64,000 nucleotides of DNA from Aspergillus flavus (lineage: Eukaryota; Ascomycota; Eurotiomycetes; Eurotiales; Aspergillaceae). Position 1 is the stretch's first letter. Every line of letters begins with the position of its first letter. This document shows positions 1 to 11,453 of the stretch, piece after piece. Location of the stretch: NCBI RefSeq assembly GCF_009017415.1, contig NC_092406.1, forward strand, positions 3,162,001-3,226,000, read 5' to 3'. The position numbers were made by a program, and so were the translations under genes. The notes below the pieces were generated by a model. The model saw nothing but the letters and a program-made list of their open reading frames with translations, was not told where the DNA came from and did not search any database.

Positions 1-222
1 CAGCTTGAATGGCTTGGAACTTGGCAATGAATTCCACCTCTTTGCCAGGATTTCGGTCCGGATGGTATTTAAGAGCTAACAAATCAATAACAACCCAAGC
101 AACCAATCGACGGTCTTCCACTTACCTAGTTTCCTAAACTGCTTCTTGATATCTTCAGCGTCCGCATTGGGCGCAAGACCTAAGTCTGCATAATAATCCC
201 TCCGGACGTCCGCCTTTACCAT
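1..222 (-). CDS. DnaJ (J-domain) protein, N-terminal part, cut by the left edge
   Basis: Two exons are visible: 222-126 and 75-1, with an intron at 76-125 (GTAAGT donor, TTAG acceptor). The reading frame stays open across the splice. The protein starts MVKADVRRDYYADLGL and runs straight into a J-domain: helix I and II residues, then KYHPDRNPGKE with the HPD tripeptide that stimulates Hsp70 ATPase. The J-domain lies at the extreme N-terminus with no signal peptide, as in cytosolic or nuclear type III co-chaperones. The C-terminal part, which would define the subfamily, lies outside the window. Seen: HPD motif, splice sites and start. Inferred: Hsp70 co-chaperone role. The specific orthologue cannot be named. 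Confidence 0.85.
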
Positions 223-1574
223 CTTGAAAGATTGCCAGCTTGCCGGGCGCCTCGTATGGTTGTATTGTCAAAGGAAGGTAGATCACGAAGTTCGCACCAA
301 GATTTAATCCTTTTGTACATATCCTGACACATCAAGCAACGTCGGGACAGCGGGGTTCGGATCGATCAAGAAACAGCGAATTGGCGTATGGACGTTTAAG
401 GCAGTAGAGAGCGAAGAAGGGCCGATCTATCGAGGGAATGACACGGGCAAGGTGGGAGACAAAAATGAACAGTGAAGTGATTTCTCCCTTTCTCGATTAA
501 ACTCAGCTCGTGAGCAGAACCCTCTAAGCAACCGAAGAAACTGCCCGTAAATTGTATACCACCAAATCTCTGATTAGTCGTTCCGACCCAGCATCTGACT
601 TTGGGACTCCGTGTTGTATGTCCTCATCGATTGTTTGTTTAGCAGCGGAGGCGGAGTACGGCGAACTTTTTCCTTATCGTTCTCGATAGACGGACATGAT
701 CTTCCCGATTCAGGCACCCGAAAAACGGGAAAAACACAAGATCGTTGCGGGGAAGACCGCAGAAAGTAAGCAAGAACTACTGGCCAAAATTGTATGTACA
801 CGAGAAGGACAGATGACAAGCACCGACAAGGGGAGAGATCTGAGATCAAGAGAGGGTGCAGCTGATCTAGCAGGAACTAAAATAGGTCAGTTCGCATGGC
901 CAAAGCGTCAATAGATCTTGAAGATCACGAAGAGCAAACTGACTATGGCTTCTCCTCAGGAACTCTCAAGTATATATAGAACCCGGAAAGAGAACGCTCA
1001 TATATATAGTTGCCATTCAAGGACCCGATGGCATGCGCTGGCGAAGGAAGCAAAATCGGAGGTCCAGTTGTCAAGTTGGTGAAGTGAAATTGCATAGTTT
1101 GATTGATTGAATTGTTTGGGGTTTAGCGTTGGTTGTCCCGCAGAGCAACAACTCAATCGCCGAAACTCTTTTTGGAGATAGTTCGTTGCTGCCCAATATT
1201 TTATGGCCTCGTCTCTGGCCCTGACAGGCTTAATCTCTACCTACGGCAGTTCCATATTTATTCGGAAATTATTTGGTATTTCTTCACGCTCATTGGGCCT
1301 TGGCAGACAGGATATCCAAGAAGAAAGATGCAGCTAATTCAGAAAAGAAGAATAAAAAAAAAGAAAAGAAAAACAAAGAAAAAACTATATACGGCATCAA
1401 CACATATATCCATGATCCAACCAAAATCCAGGACATAACAAAGAGGATCTGCCTCGTAAGATCATTTCCATTCCGCGGCCGGGCGATTTGGCGATCAGTG
1501 ACAAGGGAAAATGACTAAAAATAAACAAACAAACTGTGGAATTTGAACAAGTACACAGACCAACAATGCTACCT
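223..1574. other. Intergenic, no gene seen
   Basis: This is the upstream region of the J-domain gene and the 3' flank of the uaY-like gene. It has short open frames only, none with recognisable protein character, and an A-rich stretch near 1340-1385. I see no RNA gene. Confidence 0.5.
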
Positions 1575-4500
1575 TTAGCCATCTGCGGATGGACCGGCTC
1601 CTGAACCCCCAAAGAAGTATCCTTCAAGAAGATCATAATTGGCATTCTCACTCCAGTCGTGTTGAAAGTCGACTGCCATGCCAAAACCCAAGTCGATTCC
1701 AACACTATGCCCAGCCCCGTGCCCTAATGAGGGTACCGCCTGTAAATCATAGTCGGGGTTCTCGTCAGACCCTAGAGGGACTTGACCCTCTGTACCGGCT
1801 ACATCGAAGTCCAAGAAATCCAGGCTAATTCCGGTTGATGATATCTCCTGGTCTGTTGGTTGGAACTGATGATGGCTAGGATTGGCAGTAACGCTGCTAG
1901 GTGACCCACTATGCTGTGGAGAGTTACCATAGACGTACTGTTGCTGTGTCTGTGGAGATACGGGGCTCTCGTAGTTCCCATAGTACTCCATAGATGGTGT
2001 TCGCTGAGGTCGGTTTGGTCGCTCCGAGGCGAAAGTAGAGCTGGAGACGTCAGAGAATTCCGGTCGGCTTGAGTAAGATTGCATTGATCGCCTTGTGCCA
2101 TGCCGCTCAGGGACAGAATTATCGTTGAAAAGATCACCAAGATTCATATCAAACCTCGGAATTGGTCGTGTCGACCGCGTCTGGGTTTGCCGTCTAGATT
2201 GGCCGAGGGGAGGCCTCTGTCGTTGATCCATTGTATAGCGACCATTCTGTCTATTTCGACCAGCATACATTGCGCTGGCGTTCTGAGTTATAATGGCATT
2301 TGCTTGGAACCGAGTCAAGTCGACTTGCGATCCAAATCCAGTGGTAGATAAAGACATCTGCACCGTGGCTTTACTCATCCGCTCAAAAGCATCGCGGCAC
2401 GCTTCTGCGGGCGGGCATTTGTGCACTAAATCTCCCAGGACAGACGTGGCAGCAAGTACTGTGAAGTCCACTTCGTCTAGTGTCTATGGTACAATTAGCT
2501 TTTATAATATTTTCCATAAGCGTGGGACACAAACCAAGCGACTTCTAACCACGGGCGAATGCCAGATTGCGTATAGAAACGAGATGCCCGCCATGAAGAT
2601 GTGGTGTGTAGCGAGATACGTGTAATTCACCAAGCGCACACGGTGCATTTGACGGTATATTCGAATAACCTTTTGTCCTGCCTCGGCCACCTTATAATAG
2701 ATATCGTCTTCATCGTCGGCTTCATCTACATTAGAGAAAGAAGGACTAGAGACATCTTCAGCGGGTGTAACTTCATCTGCTAACTCGGCGGGAACAGTGA
2801 GACTTTGTTGGTACAGCATGATAACAGCTTGCCAATAGTTCAATTCGAGAAACTCCACTGAGAATTGCACGCCTGTATCTCGCTTCGTTGGAGCAGTCTG
2901 TTGCCATTCAATCAATCGCCGATGGATATCCTTGCGCCAGGAGCGGAACGAGTCAAAGCCCTGTAGGAAAGGGGATATAAGATCGGATCGTGTAAATCTC
3001 CGTGCCGCATAAGGCACCTTATGCTTCGCAAACCGCGATTGCTGATGTTGTAGAACATCTTGAATCTCGGACTGGAGCACCCTTAGCTTAAAGTAATGGT
3101 GTGCTGCGTGTTTATAGCTCGGAGCGCCTTCTGGAGGCACCACGATCCCTGACTTAGTGATGTATTGATCCTCCAACAAGGACGGAAACTCTGTGCTAAT
3201 AGCCTGGTCGCTGATCCCAAAAGGGCGGCCAACACAGCAACTAACCAGACGGTCGAAACTATAGACGCACCACCACAAACGTCGGCGAAGATCACGGACC
3301 CATTCCCGACGCCCTCGCTCACGGGTATCAATACGCGGCTTGTCCGTATCTTCGGCTCTCCGTTGCGGATGGTTAAGACTCTCATCCGCCAATGTATCAA
3401 TGCCTGTTCCATCTTCGTAATGTAGGCCGAGGTCAACAGCCAACCGCATGGCAACGCCAACAATATACCATAGTCCAGGAGCAACGGGCCGTAGCAGGGC
3501 AAAATTGGCGAGGAGAAGCACTGCCTGTAGCTCCTCCAACGCTCCAAAACCATCGTTTGTAGAAGGAGCACCAACGAAGGACTCTAGATGAATGATTGCA
3601 GACGCATGATACTCCTCGGGTTGATATTGATGATTTGACAGCCGGGGCCTCTTCGATGTGGACGGTGAACGCTCGCGTCCGCTTCCCTTCTCATCCCCTG
3701 GCTTATCCTCGAATATAATACCAGCACCAATAGCGAACACAATATTGAGCATGTAAAGACTGCGAGGAGAGCGGCTTTTTTCATCAACTGCATAAGTGCG
3801 ATCAAGTAGTTCCATAAAATCATTGCGATGGAGGATGGGTATCTGAGGATTGGCATGTTCGAAATACAGACCGGAAAGCTTCTCGGCCAGTTCCCGCTCT
3901 GGGAAGGCGGCGCATTTCATCATCGGTCTCGTTTGAAGACCGAAGAAAGAATCACGCCCCGTACTTCCAGCCGTACCAGTAGCGCTATGGGGTAGGCGTT
4001 CACTTGGGCGCATGGGACCACGCTCCGATGCATTTCCTGGGACAGAGCTTTTCACTGCAGCAAACACGACCCGAGCAAAAGAAATGCCAGAGGTTGATCC
4101 TAAATACCGAGGATCAGAGGTTCCTTGGACCGACACCATGCCAATATTCGACACCAAATTATTTATCCTCCAATTATCTTCTTTTTCGGGATCCGCGTTA
4201 TTCTCCGCGTCTTCCGCATTCTCATTATGTTTGTCTGTTCTCGATACCGAGCCTTCTTTCTCCCCTTTCATTCGCGTTAATTTGTCGCTCCCGTCAGATG
4301 CCAGCACTTCGGCACCTGCAGGCGCGTCCGAGCTAGCCATCTTTGTTTGAGCAGGATCATGGCCAGTCTCCACCTTAACCGCTTCTTCTTCATCAAAAGC
4401 TACTGCTCCCTTATAGTCGATTTGATGTTCCATCAGTACCTTCTCCAGGTATGTCACACGAGCCTCCAGGAAGTATACGTAGCTCCGGGGGATCTCCCTC

Positions 4501-4787
4501 TTGGTGATGGGATCATATCCGACACATCGGACGCCGGCTTTTTCGCAGGACTGACATCGAGGAAGCCGTTGGTCGCAGCGGTTCTTGCGCAGGCGGCAAC
4601 GGTTGCAGGCGGACACATTGCGGAACGAGGAGGAATTCGAGGCTGAGGCGGTGGAGGAAACGTTTGCCGGTGTATGTTGATGAGATTGCGCCAGCGACTC
4701 AGGGTGAATTGAAGAAGGCTCAGTAGGCGGGCGTGGTCGTTTTCTCCCTATGGAGGTCGGCGAAGCCGGGGAAGTAGGGTTCAGCAT
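1575..4787 (-). CDS. uaY: Zn2Cys6 positive regulator of purine utilisation (UaY/Ppr1 type)
   Basis: Two exons (4787-2535 and 2483-1575) with a 51 nt intron encode 1053 aa, matching the roughly 1060 aa of A. nidulans UaY. The binuclear zinc cluster is at residues 61-88 (C61, C64, C71, C78, C81, C88). It is followed by the linker YDPITKREIPRSYVYFLE, whose PRSYV-FLE core is typical of the Ppr1/UaY branch, and then a coiled-coil dimerisation stretch. A fungal-specific transcription factor domain fills the middle (about residues 290-720). The C-terminal 300 residues are rich in Q, S and P and end in an acidic, aromatic stretch that looks like an activation domain. In the family, UaY binds upstream of uric acid and xanthine catabolic genes and responds to uric acid. 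The gene name is inferred from domain and length match. An alternative is another Ppr1-like regulator. Confidence 0.8.
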
Positions 4788-7002
4788 GGCGGGAAAGGTA
4801 CGGCGACAAGAAACGCCAACGCACGAGCATGTCTCGCTGTTGGGGTTCTGCGGAAGGTCGAATCAAGTGGGGAGGTGCACCGTAAACCCAGAGATGCAGC
4901 AGCATTCATGTTAAAACATGCGCCGACTTCTCTTCTCTCGCCAGTCCTGATTTTTGTCTGCACAGAGGCTTAGGAGATGATTGCCGGGAAACTGTCTCCT
5001 CAGTTGAACGGCGATCCGCGGGCTTTATTAGTTTCCGAGATGATGGTCAGGGCCTGAGGTTCTGTTCGGTATCTGTCTGGAGGGCAGGACAGTCGCAGCC
5101 CATGACGGTGGTAGCCCGTCACCACACACGCAGTTTCAATAGTCGCGTATAGTCCGACTGATTGGAGACAAAGTTGAACAGAAAAAAAAAAAAAAGAACC
5201 AGAAAAAAAAATGGATTTCAAGATAAACCAAACCGGTGGAGCTGGCAATGGAGACGCTGCACTTACTTCGGTACTAGTAAGAATGTATGAACCGTGTTAA
5301 GCTGGGGTCGGATGGAACTAAAGAAGAAATCAATCTATATGCCGACATCGCCTGAGCCACCCACAATCGACAAAGTAACTGCTTGAAATCAGAGCAATGC
5401 AAGGTCTAGATTCGCTCTAGAACATAGAAACACACCAGGGGTTTGTAGTCAAGTCGGTAGACCGTATCTGAAACAATTCCCTAAGAGGTAGTCTACCAGG
5501 AGCACGGACCGTGAATGACAATACCGTAACTAGATACTGCACGTGATTCTGTGCTATCAGAGGCGAGATTGATTATTGGCTACTGATAAGGCACATCTAT
5601 GGTTTTGTCAGCACCAGCCGAATAAATTAATTACGCGTTTCCATGAGCAGTGGAGTCAAGATGAGTACCCGTTCCTCCTAGACAATTAACTAACCTATGA
5701 TAATTATCTTAATATCCAACGATTCCAGGTGATCGTCTCAATACCCATCCGCTCCCACTACTCTCGAGCTCAATGGGCGTGGTTGTCCGGTTGAGGAATA
5801 GTTTCCCGGTCTCATCCCCTGCTGTTCCCTCCATCCCGGTCACTTTAGGGTATTAGAACGGTGTGATATGCGCCGGGATTACATGGGATATCAATTAAGC
5901 CATAGATTCAATCAAGCCTGGCGTATACATCCCTCTTACATACATCTGCATGGCCTATTCGCTTAATGGATCTATCCACTGTCATACTAGTTGTGGACGA
6001 AGCTATAAGATCATCAGGATAAATTATCCGGAGTGAGAGGGACCTAGTATGTGTGCACCCGCTTGGAGTTATCACTCAATTGCCGAAACAAAGCTAGCAC
6101 ATTTCCTCTGGCATTGACGGCTAGTACTTATTATAGAGTAGGCACCTTTAATAGAAAAAGAAGGCAAAAAATGGTAGATAAGCCGCTGGCTGTAGAATGA
6201 GAGTCTGAGTAATCTCAAACAGAAGAACCACCACGAGAACGAAATTTGATTAACTATCGAGATAAGAAGCCGACCAGGCTAACCTCCGGTCTGGATGCTC
6301 CCAGCATAATCTTTACTCTATTGGAATGCTATCCGACGAGGTGCAGCGTTGAGGAACGTCGAAGATTATGTAAGGTGCCAAAGTACGAGGGGCAATGCAG
6401 GCTATTTCAAAGCGGGGCCAAAAAATGAAGATATTCGCAAACGTTGCGAGCGACGAATCTACAGGGAACAACACAGAGAAGGAACGACCAGAGAAACTAA
6501 GTCAAGTCAAACAAGGAGAATTCAGTGGATTGTTCGTCCACCTTGTTCTCCGGAAGTAGATTCTGCGCTCAATATGAGTTGGATATATAGTAATAACAAA
6601 AGCCTCCCAGATGCAATAGCGCATGCCCAACCCAACAATGCTCAAAAGATGATGAAAAAGGAAATAGCCAACCCATGCTTTTAAAGATGCATCCAGTCTA
6701 TGAAATGCGCCTTTACCCAGACTTAATCATGATGTAAACACAGAAGGAAATACACCAAAACGAAAACGAACAGAACCAAATCAAAGCTAGCCACCATCAT
6801 ATGAGATACTCAAAAATCCAGAATGCAAGTTAAACAAGTGTATAGAACCAACAGTAGATGGTTAGAAAAAGGCAAGAGAGGAAAGGTAAATAGAGGGGAA
6901 ATTGAATCCATCAAGCATGATGTCAGAAAAAAAGAGGCGTGGTGAATGATGTCGAATGTCATGCGGAGTCGTGTTAAGGTCACGTCATGCGAAATGGCCA
7001 AC
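4788..7002. other. Intergenic, no gene seen
   Basis: This 2.2 kb stretch is the promoter side of the uaY-like gene and the 3' side of the transporter gene. Short A-runs occur near 5183-5213. Several open frames of 60-110 codons lack start context, splice logic or recognisable protein character, so I call none of them. Confidence 0.5.
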
Positions 7003-9019
7003 TCAATCGTGCTCATGCTTGGCGGGAGTTTGTGCCAAATCGAGACTGAGCATTTCAGAATCGTCAACACTAGTCCGTGCAGAGGACAATAATCTCCGCA
7101 CTTCTTCTGCGGTGGCGTCCTCCTTGCCCGCAGTGTACGAGCCCCGCAGGTTGGTCTCGCTTGCATTGCATTCATGCTGCTCGGTTTGCTTGGAATCGGT
7201 TTTCGAGTCGCTCTCCTCCATCCAGAAGCTCTGGATGGCTCCAATTATGCACACAATGCCACAGGCCCACCAGGCCAGCACAGAGTATCCACTCTCGAGA
7301 CCCTTGGAGTGAAGTAGGCCGGTTATAGTTGGGCCGAAAGCACGGCTCAGACTTGCCGTCGAGGCAGCTGCACCATTAATGGACCCAAGTACTTTAGAGG
7401 ACGGAGCAGCGTTGGCGAGCAAAATAGCGGTTGACGGAAAAGCGATAACATGGAAGGTGATCTTGCAGATCAAGGCAGCATACACCGCGGTTGTCTGAAG
7501 CGCTTCGGGAAGGAGAATGAGGTATGGAACCAACAGGTAAAGAGGAGGCCAGACAAGGAGCACGAAGCGGAAAGTACGCAAAGTGCCAAAGTGGCGGACA
7601 ACGAATGGAAACAGCCAGAGCTGGGCAATCATAGAGTAGACACCCTGCACCGCGAGCATGAAGCCGATTGTCTTCGTGGGCAGACCGAGGCCTCCAGTAA
7701 ATTTAAACGGCAATACGGTATCTTCGTCGGACTTGGGGGTGCTTAGGAAAACGGGCATCAGCTGATCAAACGAGACGCTGTGGCTGTAAGGAATGTTAGT
7801 ATCAACATCGGGCCTCGATCTACGAGATCGGGAAAAGCTCGGGGGTGTTACTTACTATGCAAGGATACCGTAGGCAATGATGTTGAAAATCACTTGTTTA
7901 GTAAAAGCCTTAGGGGTTCCACACTTCTCATTCTTCATCTGGCCTTCAATGTCGTCATCATCGGATAGGTTATCCAAATCCTTCATCGGTGACAGCTGTG
8001 GGGAGGACTCATTGCTCTTGTACTCGGGTGGGGGAACATCGTAGTCGAGATAATCCGCTTCCTGGGGTTCCACCTTGATATCCGTGTCCTCAGTCAGCTG
8101 CACAGAAGATCTGCGGCATTTTCCGATGAGCCAGTTGCCCAACTCCAAACCAAGGTCCCGGCGGTGCTTTTTCTCCGGATGGGTCTCCTCCAAGAACAGG
8201 AAGCCAACCATAATGCCGAACAGTAGAACAATAACGCAGACCACGTTGGGCAGCAGAAACGGGAAACTTTCGAGGATAGTGCCGCGCTGAAATAACCATG
8301 GATAGTTTTCGCACGGCTGCGCCAGCGCACCGCCCATGGCGGGTCCGATGATCGATCCTAAGCACCAAACAAACGGCATGATCGAGTAAGCCCGGGGTTG
8401 GTGTTCCTTGACCGTGACAATCTCCGCAACGGTCGTCTGAAGCACTCCGATGTTTCCGTTCAGCAGGCCTCCTAGAGCTCGGGCGATCATAGCAGTGGGT
8501 AGGTTGGGAGCAAAGCCAAACACAATCATACTGATAGCGGTTCCGATCAATCCCATGATTAGGACTGGTTTTCTGCCAACCTTGTCGCTCATGCGCCCCC
8601 AGAACATGCCCGTAGAGAACTCGGCGAATGTAAACGCAGAAGTAATCATGCCTGCGTAAAGAGCAATTTTGCGATCATTGTCTGTCACGTGGAATGATTC
8701 TACCATGTGATAGACATAAGGAAAAATGGACATAAACGCAATTGGCTCGCAGATTCGGCAACATGCTTGTTAAGCTGTCAGTGATACACCCGGGGTCAAA
8801 GACATCATGAATTGATAATAAAAGAAAACCAGAAGAAAGAAAGAAAGCAGCAAGAAGACATTGCCGCACAAGATACAATTCACATCCAGATTCGAAGCTT
8901 GGGCGAAAATCTAATATCGACATACCTAACACAAAAAGTTGGCGTACAGGAAAGGCGGACCAATCACCACCGCCACCACCATGCTGGCGCTGTAGACCAC
9001 CCGAAAGACGTTTAAACAT
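7003..9019 (-). CDS. Major facilitator superfamily transporter (DHA1-like)
   Basis: Three exons (9019-8926, 8765-7856, 7783-7003) give 594 aa in one frame. The first splice joins RQLFVL to ACCRICEPIAFMSIFPY, which is the fungal MFS helix-1 signature, and so fixes the start exon. Helices 2-3 carry the loop GRMSDKVGRKPVL, the classic MFS G-x-x-x-D-R/K-x-G-R-R/K motif. A long charged cytoplasmic loop (about residues 230-300, with PPPEYKSNESSPQLSP) separates two six-helix halves, and the tail is hydrophilic and acidic. These are proton-coupled antiporters or uniporters of the vacuole or plasma membrane, related to yeast Ycr023c-type carriers. The substrate cannot be read from sequence. No cluster partner lies next to it, since a 12 kb gene-poor region follows upstream. 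Confidence 0.9.
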
Positions 9020-9880
9020 TTTGGCGGTAGAAACTCTTTTCCCGGGTTTGAATGCCCTTGCGAGGAAAGGGAAAGGGATTTAATCAGTCTCTTCCTTGCT
9101 ATAGACTAGCAATTGACGGAAGATATGGCCGAGAGGAATGTGTCTCCGTTCCAGATTCTCCGCTCGTTCTGAAGGGAGGGAATGCAATGATGATAAGATC
9201 GTTGAAACCGGTAGTAGAGACGTGCTTTTTTAATTAAAGGGGCTTCAACATATCTTGCCCCTGGCGCAATTTAATTTCAGTGTTGTTCTGACCGAATACC
9301 ACCTAGATTGCTTTTCGACAATTGTGACGATAATTGCGCGAACCCTAATTGGGGACCAATATACGGACACCAAAAAGGGGTGTTGAGAGGAGTGAAGATT
9401 GAAGAGATGGGAGCTTCCGAAACAATAGCGACGTGAAAAGCAACAGTGAGAAGGATTCAATAGCGTTGCCAGGTGTTGGAAGGACGGTAGAGTGAGGAGT
9501 GTTTATAGTTGTCTTCAGGTCCGGAGGATTGAAGGATAGTTGAGAAGGAAGGTCAAGGACCGAAACAGAAGCAGAAGCCAATTATATTGGAAACGAAAAA
9601 GATATGTCTCTTAGAAAGGAAGAAGGAGAGAAGAGGGAAGGAAACAAATTATAAAAGGAGGGACCTGGACGGGAAGTGGAATAAATGAAGTATTTGAAGT
9701 GGATAACTGAGATATGTGATCAGGCGAAAGACTAAAAAGCATCAAACTACAGTACATCGATCATGACAATATGGAACCCATTTCGGTTACAGCTGTACAA
9801 GAGAGAAGCCTGGTGCGCGATGCAGTCCAGCAAACAGTTGAGTAGTAGTAAAGGGACCCACAAGTAAATTATTATTTACG
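9020..9880. other. Upstream region of the transporter gene, no gene seen
   Basis: This is the likely promoter and leader of the transporter gene. It contains polypurine stretches (about 9595-9660) that may be part of a pyrimidine-rich leader on the minus strand. No protein-like frame is seen. Confidence 0.4.
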
Positions 9881-9883
9881 GAT

Positions 9884-9974
9884 CTTTTTTGATTTTCGAT
9901 TTTTGAATTTTTTTTTATTATTTTTATTTTTTTTTAATGATTTACGGTTTTAATTTTTTCATTTTTATTTTTTT
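9884..9974. repeat. T-rich low-complexity tract
   Basis: About 90 bases on the plus strand are almost pure T with scattered A and G, including T runs of 9-10. It is low-complexity DNA rather than a tandem repeat with a fixed unit. It marks the start of the gene-poor region. Confidence 0.8.
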
Positions 9975-10904
9975 GGGGTTAAGAAGGCATGATGTTTTCA
10001 GCAGATAAACCGGCAGAAAGCAGATTATGGATCGGGGCCGTCCAACTAAACCAGGACCAACCAGACCCGACAATGGGACGTACCAAGGGAGTCCCAGTGC
10101 CTGTTGGAAAGAAGTGGAGCCAATAGCAAAACATAGTCAACGGAAAGTTACCAATCACTCCAGAGAAATGATTCATTGGAGGTCAGGTACTTTTAGGTAC
10201 CTATTTTGCTTACTCTGTACGGTGTTCCAGCAAGAAAGGAAAAAGTAGCCCGGTTCATCATCGTACGCAAAGTATTCGTTTCTTTTCCTGACAGAACTAA
10301 GTACACCGTAATTGCCTGCGGTATTATAATAATACCATTGGAATATTGACAATAACAATCATCCTAAGAGTCCTCCCCGTCGAATCAAACAACGGCTGCG
10401 CCGCAGCAGGATCAAATTCCGACTAGAGTCGGGTTACCATGCTACAGTAATAGAAAATTATTCCTCCCACTACCAAAAGAGGGGGCGAATAGAGAAAAAA
10501 TTAAAAATAAAATAAAAATAAAAAGAGAAAAGGGAGACAGAGAAATAGAAAGTGGCCCAGCTGCTCCCAGCTGAGAGCCGCCGCCACAGATTGACCCATG
10601 GACCTGAGCCCCGGGGCCCGGGGAAGTGAAAGAAAGAGTCTCTAGAAGCGCGCTAATCAGGTCCCATAAGGCAAGGATGATCAGCTTTCCAGAAGTCTGG
10701 TTTAGTGCGACTTAGTGAGATGATAGATCTAACAGCCCCTACCCACTTTCTCCTGTCCCGCCCCCGAATAATTAGGTCACCTCAGGAATTAAAAAATAAT
10801 AAAAATTGAAAAAATAAATTAGATGAATAAAAATTAAGATCGAGGAAGACCCGTATGCATTCCGTATGATGTGTGTATTGGTGCTGTATTGTCCCAAACC
10901 CTTC

Positions 10905-10924
10905 CTCTCTCTCTCTGTGTGTGT
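10905..10924. repeat. (CT)6(GT)4 compound microsatellite
   Basis: Twelve bases of CT repeat run directly into eight bases of GT repeat. Confidence 0.9.
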
Positions 10925-11411
10925 ATTCTGATCCACTACAGCGGAATTCGAGAAAACCCAGCCAAGTGCCCACGCTAATGTTGGATAATTCAACTAAATA
11001 GGTCAAAGGTCGACGATTTATATTTGTATCGTTTTAATTCTAATTCTTTCAATTGCGCACGAACAGGGATATACTAGCTATCACCTGCGACGCCGGGATG
11101 GACAAAGAATACATACAAGTCACACCACCGAGTCCGACTTACAAACAGGAAATTAGCTTATGCTCAGTGACAAGCATTTGGTAGGCACAATGGCGGGCGG
11201 AACGGGGAGGAATACTAGTAGGAGACTTGACTTCAAGTACAGCTAATATGCGGTGTACTCAGTCAAGGCAAGCGGTAAGTGCTACGTCTTGATTCGGTAA
11301 ATTAAGTCGAAAAAGAAAACGAAAAGGATAGAGTAACAAAAGTTCCTAAGGAAAAGAAAGAGAGGCTAAAATGATCTGACATTGAGGGGGGACTTCCAAA
11401 AAGGGATCGAG

Positions 11412-11413
<2 letters not shown>

Positions 11414-11443
<30 letters not shown>

Positions 11444-11453
11444 GAGAGAGAGA
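11414..11453. repeat. Poly-A run (26) followed by (GA)7
   Basis: A run of 26 A is joined directly to a GA dinucleotide repeat. It is a length-variable simple repeat. An A-tail left by a retroelement is possible, but no element body is visible next to it. Confidence 0.9.

Noticed and set aside
5440..5520. Possible tRNA-like hairpins
   Set aside because: No consistent acceptor or T-arm and no B box; the complementary words do not form a cloverleaf.
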